Shown here piece after piece: positions 50,721 through 54,408 of a stretch of 54,408 bases of DNA (within the stretch, counting starts at the first letter, position 1; each line of letters starts with the position of its first letter). The DNA lies in NCBI GenBank assembly GCA_002401865.1, contig NVUK01000009.1, positions 1 to 54,408 on the forward strand, given 5' to 3'. Below the pieces are notes generated by a model. It saw only the letters and a program-made list of their open reading frames with translations. It was not told where the DNA came from and searched no databases. A program made the translations under genes and the position numbers. Origin of the DNA: Candidatus Aerophobota bacterium. Lineage in GTDB: Bacteria; Chlamydiota; Chlamydiia; Chlamydiales; Simkaniaceae.

Positions 50721-50985
50721 TAAGATCCCTCTTGTTTAAAGTTTTCCACTCTTCTTGCGTAAATGTTTCCAAACGCATAGCGTGTAGTTCAAAGCTGTCA
50801 AAGTACTCTTTTAAAGCACTTTTTACCATTTTATGTTGAGTAAGTTTTGAGCATTTTAAAAATTGATCAGAGATGACTTGAGCTGAAAAATGTAACCCAT
50901 CGTTTTGAGGGTTAAAAACTCTCACATCTGCTCCAGGTATAGCAAGCTTGATTTTTGCTTCAATTGTCTCGATTAAAAGCGCCAC
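50713..50985 (-). CDS. BolA family protein
   Basis: About 90 residues. The BolA signature DGLHFSAQVISDQFLKCSKLTQHKMVKSAL is clear. The chosen start is GTG 50985 (ggtgg 4-5 bases upstream); GTG 50994 is nearly as good. BolA proteins pair with CGFS glutaredoxins through a shared iron-sulfur cluster. The gene overlaps grxD by 8 bases, so translation is coupled. A Cys is present (LKCSKL), but the family cluster-ligand His in the HxMxxxA-type helix is kept as HKMVKSA. Confidence 0.92.
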   Translation of the reverse strand: MALLIETIEAKIKLAIPGADVRVFNPQNDGLHFSAQVISDQFLKCSKLTQHKMVKSALKEYFDSFELHAMRLETFTQEEWKTLNKRDLND

Positions 50986-51047
50986 TACTTCCACCTTTTT
51001 TTTCGGTAGTATACGCTAAAAAGTGGATAAAGAAAAGGGGATAAAAA

Positions 51048-51524
51048 TTATTTTTTGTGTCTCAAACGGTCTTGGCGCCGTTTTTCAGCCTCTTCAAAGC
51101 GGCGCACTTCTTTCGGGTCTAAGGGAGTGACTGGAGGAACAAGTGTGGGCTTTTTATTCTCATCAAGGGCAACAAATGTGAGATAGCAGGAAGAGATATG
51201 TTTTTGAGCAAGTGTGTTTCTGTGTTCAGAAATAACTTTAACGCCTATTTCCATCGACGTTTTCCATGCTCTATTAACACTTACCTTAAAAATAAGATTG
51301 TCACCTTGGCCCGCAGATTCGATGAAACTAATCGAGTCAGCCGAAGCAGTAACACAAATTTTTTGACTATGTCTTTCTGCAACAATATGCGCTAGATTAT
51401 CCATGATAGACATAATTAATCCTCCAAAGACTGTGCCTTGAGAATTTAAGTCGTTGGGAAACACACGGTAAGTGTGATCTTCAATGGCTGTTTCGTGGGG
51501 AGCTTTCCCTAATTTTTGTTGCAT
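51048..51524 (-). CDS. YciA-like acyl-CoA thioesterase
   Basis: 158 residues from ATG 51524. A longer open frame reaches into the divergent mdh gene, but its extra residues are not family-like. Hotdog fold with GTVFGGLIMSIMDNLAHIVAERHSQ, the acyl-CoA-binding helix with the catalytic Asp, and DSISFIESAGQGDNLIFKV. A Lys/Arg-rich tail (RRFEEAEKRRQDRLRHKK) is unusual and may aid membrane or nucleic-acid contact. It would hydrolyse acyl-CoA in the cytoplasm. It diverges from mdh, with 129 bases between the starts. Confidence 0.88.
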   Translation of the reverse strand: MQQKLGKAPHETAIEDHTYRVFPNDLNSQGTVFGGLIMSIMDNLAHIVAERHSQKICVTASADSISFIESAGQGDNLIFKVSVNRAWKTSMEIGVKVISEHRNTLAQKHISSCYLTFVALDENKKPTLVPPVTPLDPKEVRRFEEAEKRRQDRLRHKK

Positions 51525-51653
51525 GATCCAAGGGGAGTTAAATAGAACCTGTGAATCTCTTCTTAAGGCAGGGGAGGGATTATTGACAAGCTGGATTTGA
51601 TATATTGTAGAGGTTGATATATAGTCATGATTTTTAATGTAGAGGAAAAAAAA

Positions 51654-52646
51654 ATGCAAGGTGCGTGCAAAGTAGCTGTAACAGGAGCTCTTGGACAAAT
51701 AGCTTATAGCTTGATTTTTAGAATAGCTAGTGGTCAATTGTTGGGTAGTAATCAAAAAATTATTTTAAGTCTTTTAGACGTTGCCGGGGCGAATAAAAGC
51801 GCTGAAGGGTTGATCATGGAATTACACGACTGTGCTTTTCCTTTATTAGAGTCTGTCTCTTATAGTAGCGATCCCTATGAGGGATTTAAAGGAGCGGATA
51901 TAGCAATACTTATTGGGGCCAAGCCTAGAGGTCCAGGAATGGAAAGAGTGGAGTTATTAAAAACGAATGGTAAAATTTTTATTGACCAAGGTAAAGCTTT
52001 AGGAGAAGTAGCTTCTAAGGAAGTTAAAGTTTTAGTCGTGGGTAATCCTTGTAATACCAATGCCCTTATTTGTATGCACCATGCCAAGGGTATTAACAAA
52101 AACCAATTCTCTTGTATGACGATGCTAGATCAACACAGAGCAGAGCATCAAATAGCACTTAAAGCAGGAGTAGATATAACTGCTGTGACAAATCTTGCTG
52201 TTTGGGGTAACCACTCTTTGACTCAAGTGCCTGATTTTTCTCATGCTTTAATTGAAGATAAACCTATGGCGAGTGTGATTTTAGATCATGCGTGGATGGA
52301 GACAGAATTTTTATCCGCCGTAAGGGAAAGAGGATCTAAAGTAATTGATGCAAGAGGAAAATCCTCAGCAGCATCAGCAGCGAATGCAATTGTTGACCAT
52401 ATACGTGCTATGATGGTACCAACAGAGGATAATCGTTGGTTTTCTTCAGGAGTATACTCGGAAAAAAATCCTTATGGCGTAGAAGAGGGTTTGTTTTTTT
52501 CTTTTCCTTTGACAAGTGCTGGAAATGGGCAGTGGTCTTTTGTAGAAGGGTTAACGATCACACCTTTTTTAGCAGAGCAAATTAAAGCTTCAGAGAAAGA
52601 GTTAATTAACGAGAGAGAAATGGTTAAACATTTGCTTGAGAATTAA
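51654..52646 (+). CDS. mdh: Malate dehydrogenase (cytoplasmic MDH type)
   Basis: 330 residues from ATG 51654, with agagg 9 bases upstream; an earlier ATG at 51627 lacks one. NAD-binding start VAVTGALGQIAYSLIF, substrate-contact loop GAKPRGPGMERVELLK, LDQHRAEHQIALKAG with substrate Arg, and AVWGNHSLTQVPDF with the catalytic His. It interconverts malate and oxaloacetate. Family and order match the cytoplasmic-type enzyme common in chlamydiae. A predicted citrate synthase lies 37 bases downstream on the same strand, so both would work on oxaloacetate and are likely co-transcribed. Confidence 0.94.
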   Translation: MQGACKVAVTGALGQIAYSLIFRIASGQLLGSNQKIILSLLDVAGANKSAEGLIMELHDCAFPLLESVSYSSDPYEGFKGADIAILIGAKPRGPGMERVELLKTNGKIFIDQGKALGEVASKEVKVLVVGNPCNTNALICMHHAKGINKNQFSCMTMLDQHRAEHQIALKAGVDITAVTNLAVWGNHSLTQVPDFSHALIEDKPMASVILDHAWMETEFLSAVRERGSKVIDARGKSSAASAANAIVDHIRAMMVPTEDNRWFSSGVYSEKNPYGVEEGLFFSFPLTSAGNGQWSFVEGLTITPFLAEQIKASEKELINEREMVKHLLEN

Positions 52647-52683
52647 ATGTTTTAAGCAATAGCACAAGATGTAGGTGAGAGGA

Positions 52684-53853
52684 ATGAGTGATATGGAAGA
52701 TGAAGTGCTTTTTGAAGTGACAAAAAAGCATTTAGAAACAGGACTAAGAGGTATTCCTGTGGGCTTTTGTAACACATCAGCTGTGGATCCTACTAAGGGG
52801 CTTTGTTATAGAGGTTTGGACATTGCTAGTCTTTGCCGTTGGCAGCCAGAAAGAGTGATGTATCTTATTTTTTATGGCAGTGAGGGTTCTTCTGAAGAGA
52901 TAGAAAAATTTTCCAATGATCTTAAAAGCCGCGCTTTTTTATCCCATAAAACAAAAAAATATATCAATGCTCTTCCTAGAGAAGGGACGGTGATGCAAAT
53001 CCTTCGATGCGCTTTGGGTATTGTTTCTATGGTTGAAGGGTGTGGCAATTATAAAGAAGATGCGTTAAATATCATGGCAAAAATGCCTCAGCTTGTCGCC
53101 GGTTCTATCAATCACCATGCAGGGTGGGGCCAGACACCAGAATCTAATCCTGATTTATCTCTAACGGATAATTTTATACATTTGCTTAATTTTCCGGATA
53201 AAAACAGTTCCCTTTTGAGCGAAGCGATGCGCCTTTTTGCTGTGGTCCATTTTGATCATGGAGGAGGCAATCTCTCTGCTTTTGTGGGTAAAGCGGTAGC
53301 CTCAGGACTCGAAGATATGTACGGCTCTCTTATAGCTAGTTTTTCAGCTTTGTCAGGTTTGCGCCATGGCAGTGCTAATATGAAAAGTATAGAGCTCGTT
53401 AAGCAAGTAAGAGCGCTGCTTGGAGAAAAATTAGATGAGAAGGAACTCTCAACATTGATTGAAACATGGCTAAGTGAGGGATGCTTAATCTATGGTTTTG
53501 GCCATGCGGTGCTGAAAGTAGAGGATCCAAGAGCGACATTGCTATATGATTGGGCTCTGCAGCATCCTCAAATTTCAAAACATGAATTAATTGAAACGGC
53601 CGTTTTTTTAAGGAAAAATGTACCTCCGCTTTTACAGAAAAAAAAGAAAATGTCTAGTCCTCATCCTAATGTAGACGCTATTTCAGGATCTGTTTTGTCG
53701 GCAGCATCTTTTGATTATCCCGAATATTTTACAGCTATATTTGCTCTTTTTAGATCGGTGGGAATTGTTAGCCAAATTCTTTATGAAAGAGAACATGCGC
53801 GTGAGGGGAAAGGGACACCTATTTTAAGACCGCGCTATATCCCTACGCTCTAG
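52684..53853 (+). CDS. gltA: Citrate synthase, eukaryote-like type
   Basis: 389 residues from ATG 52684 (GTG 52675 and ATG 52693 are alternatives). The catalytic residues are His in LSGLRHGSANM (H228), His in YGFGHAVLKVEDPR (H274) and Asp in HPNVDAISGSVL (D331). The phrases GLRGIP near the start, FDHGGGNLSAF and GHAVLKVEDPR resemble mitochondrial-type enzymes more than GltA/CitZ, which have GFGHRVYK. It condenses acetyl-CoA and oxaloacetate. Adjacent mdh would supply oxaloacetate. Chlamydia itself lacks citrate synthase as far as I recall, so this supports an environmental chlamydia with a fuller TCA cycle. A methylcitrate synthase role is possible but less likely. Confidence 0.9.
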   Translation: MSDMEDEVLFEVTKKHLETGLRGIPVGFCNTSAVDPTKGLCYRGLDIASLCRWQPERVMYLIFYGSEGSSEEIEKFSNDLKSRAFLSHKTKKYINALPREGTVMQILRCALGIVSMVEGCGNYKEDALNIMAKMPQLVAGSINHHAGWGQTPESNPDLSLTDNFIHLLNFPDKNSSLLSEAMRLFAVVHFDHGGGNLSAFVGKAVASGLEDMYGSLIASFSALSGLRHGSANMKSIELVKQVRALLGEKLDEKELSTLIETWLSEGCLIYGFGHAVLKVEDPRATLLYDWALQHPQISKHELIETAVFLRKNVPPLLQKKKKMSSPHPNVDAISGSVLSAASFDYPEYFTAIFALFRSVGIVSQILYEREHAREGKGTPILRPRYIPTL

Positions 53854-53873
53854 TTTTAAAGCCTTAAAGTGTG

Positions 53874-53879
53874 TATAAT
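53874..53879 (+). promoter_or_regulatory. Possible -10 box for the 53923 gene
   Basis: A perfect tataat sits 44 bases before the GTG start. The matching -35 region (tagttt, about 17 bases upstream) is poor, so this is tentative. Confidence 0.35.
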
Positions 53880-53922
53880 CTTTTCATGAGAAGAACATAT
53901 TTTTTAAGAGGTTATTTTTTTC

Positions 53923-54408
53923 GTGTCTAAAATTCATGTTATTGGAGCTGGCCTCTCAGGAATGGCAGCAGCCTATTTTTGCAAAAAACAATTATCAAAT
54001 AGAGTTTACTTGTACGATCCAGGAGATAAAAAAGGGGCCTCTTTTGTAGGTGCTGGACTGCTCCATCCTTTTGTGGGACCCAAAGCGCTACTCTCAGAAA
54101 AAGGGATGGAATCGATGGAGGTTACAGCACTTCTTTTAGAAGTGGCAAAGCAAGCACAGCAGCAGGACAATAGAGAAAAAATTATCTTGGGTCGAGGTTT
54201 GTACCGTTTAGCAATGAATGAATTTCAAAAAAACATGCTTGATCGGTGGTGTAGACGTTATGGCTCGTATGTGGAAAAAGTAGATAGCACTACTTTAGAT
54301 AAGCAAGGCACGTTAAAAAATGTTTTGGGCGTTTATAAGATTAAAGAGGGGCGCAGTATTAATATGGAGCTCTATTTAGAAGGTTTGAAAAATGCTTTTT
54401 TAGATAGC
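53923..54408 (+). CDS. FAD-dependent oxidoreductase, DAO/MnmC-like, N-terminal part (runs off the window)
   Basis: 162 residues from GTG 53923 to the window end. An FAD Rossmann start KIHVIGAGLSGMAAAYFC has the GxGxxG motif, followed by a second-strand acidic region YLYDPGD. SFVGAGLLHPFVGPKA is the loop seen in glycine/D-amino-acid oxidase-type proteins and in the MnmC oxidoreductase domain. Function cannot be narrowed because the catalytic and C-terminal parts are missing. agagg lies upstream at wide spacing (about 11 bases), so the start is fair rather than firm. Confidence 0.8.
   Translation, partial: MSKIHVIGAGLSGMAAAYFCKKQLSNRVYLYDPGDKKGASFVGAGLLHPFVGPKALLSEKGMESMEVTALLLEVAKQAQQQDNREKIILGRGLYRLAMNEFQKNMLDRWCRRYGSYVEKVDSTTLDKQGTLKNVLGVYKIKEGRSINMELYLEGLKNAFLDS

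Noticed and set aside
1..54408. CRISPR array, insertion sequences or phage/integrase genes
   Set aside because: No regularly spaced repeat array, transposase, integrase or terminal inverted repeat pair was found by reading both strands.

Overview
The window looks like the chromosome of a member of the Chlamydiota, most likely one of the environmental or arthropod/amoeba-associated families rather than Chlamydia itself. The base composition is AT-rich. There is a GroEL paralogue without GroES, a TGT/YhhQ queuosine-salvage pair, BioY, a chlamydia-like cluster (ComEC, ptsI, YbaB, DnaX), a SET-domain protein, c-di-AMP phosphodiesterase PgpH, and many lineage-restricted proteins with hydrophobic segments. 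The genus assignment is inference from gene content.

Layout. 1-9.1 kb: truncated ComEC, two secreted cysteine-peptidase-type envelope proteins (an NlpC/P60-M15 fusion and a C39-like protein), a type II NADH dehydrogenase, an unknown gene coupled to ptsI, then ybaB and dnaX. 9.2-14.2 kb: PgpH followed by four small unrecognised genes; two share a membrane-segment motif and two share an identical 15-nt leader. 14.2-22 kb (minus strand): a metallophosphoesterase-YkgJ-phosphohexomutase operon, a small basic protein behind a perfect 13-bp inverted repeat, an operon of two GT9 glycosyltransferases plus an outer-membrane barrel, and the GroEL paralogue. 22-26 kb: YitT protein, tRNA-Asp and tRNA-Val, a sodium-solute symporter and a TtcA-type enzyme. 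26-32.4 kb: a 986-residue unknown protein with a two-lobed hydrophobic region, a coupled SEC-C protein, tRNA-Thr and tRNA-Tyr, a double TM2-domain protein, a SET-domain protein, two DUF378 proteins and a SpoU methyltransferase. 32.4-44.8 kb: mostly metabolism and transport (ATP-grasp, dienelactone hydrolase, outer-membrane protein, BioY, Nudix, MFS, M3 peptidase, DMT), ending with a second NDH-2 fused to a cyclic-nucleotide-binding domain and an aldose-epimerase-like protein. 44.9-54.4 kb: a degenerate metallo-beta-lactamase/rhodanese protein, tRNA-Ala and tRNA-Ile, a DMT permease, tgt-yhhQ-mscS, bolA-grxD, a thioesterase, malate dehydrogenase, a eukaryote-like citrate synthase, and a truncated FAD oxidoreductase.

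How the genes fit together. Respiration is represented by two NDH-2 enzymes plus the malate dehydrogenase-citrate synthase pair. tRNA modification is represented by TGT/YhhQ, TtcA-like and SpoU enzymes. Envelope work is represented by the peptidases, GT9 pair and two outer-membrane barrels. The best candidates for new biology are the NDH-2-cNMP fusion, the 11.5-14.2 kb small-gene cluster, the 986-residue protein, the NlpC/P60-M15 fusion and the palindromic element at 17722-17748. No CRISPR array, insertion sequence or integrase was seen, and no stretch over 300 bases lacks a gene.
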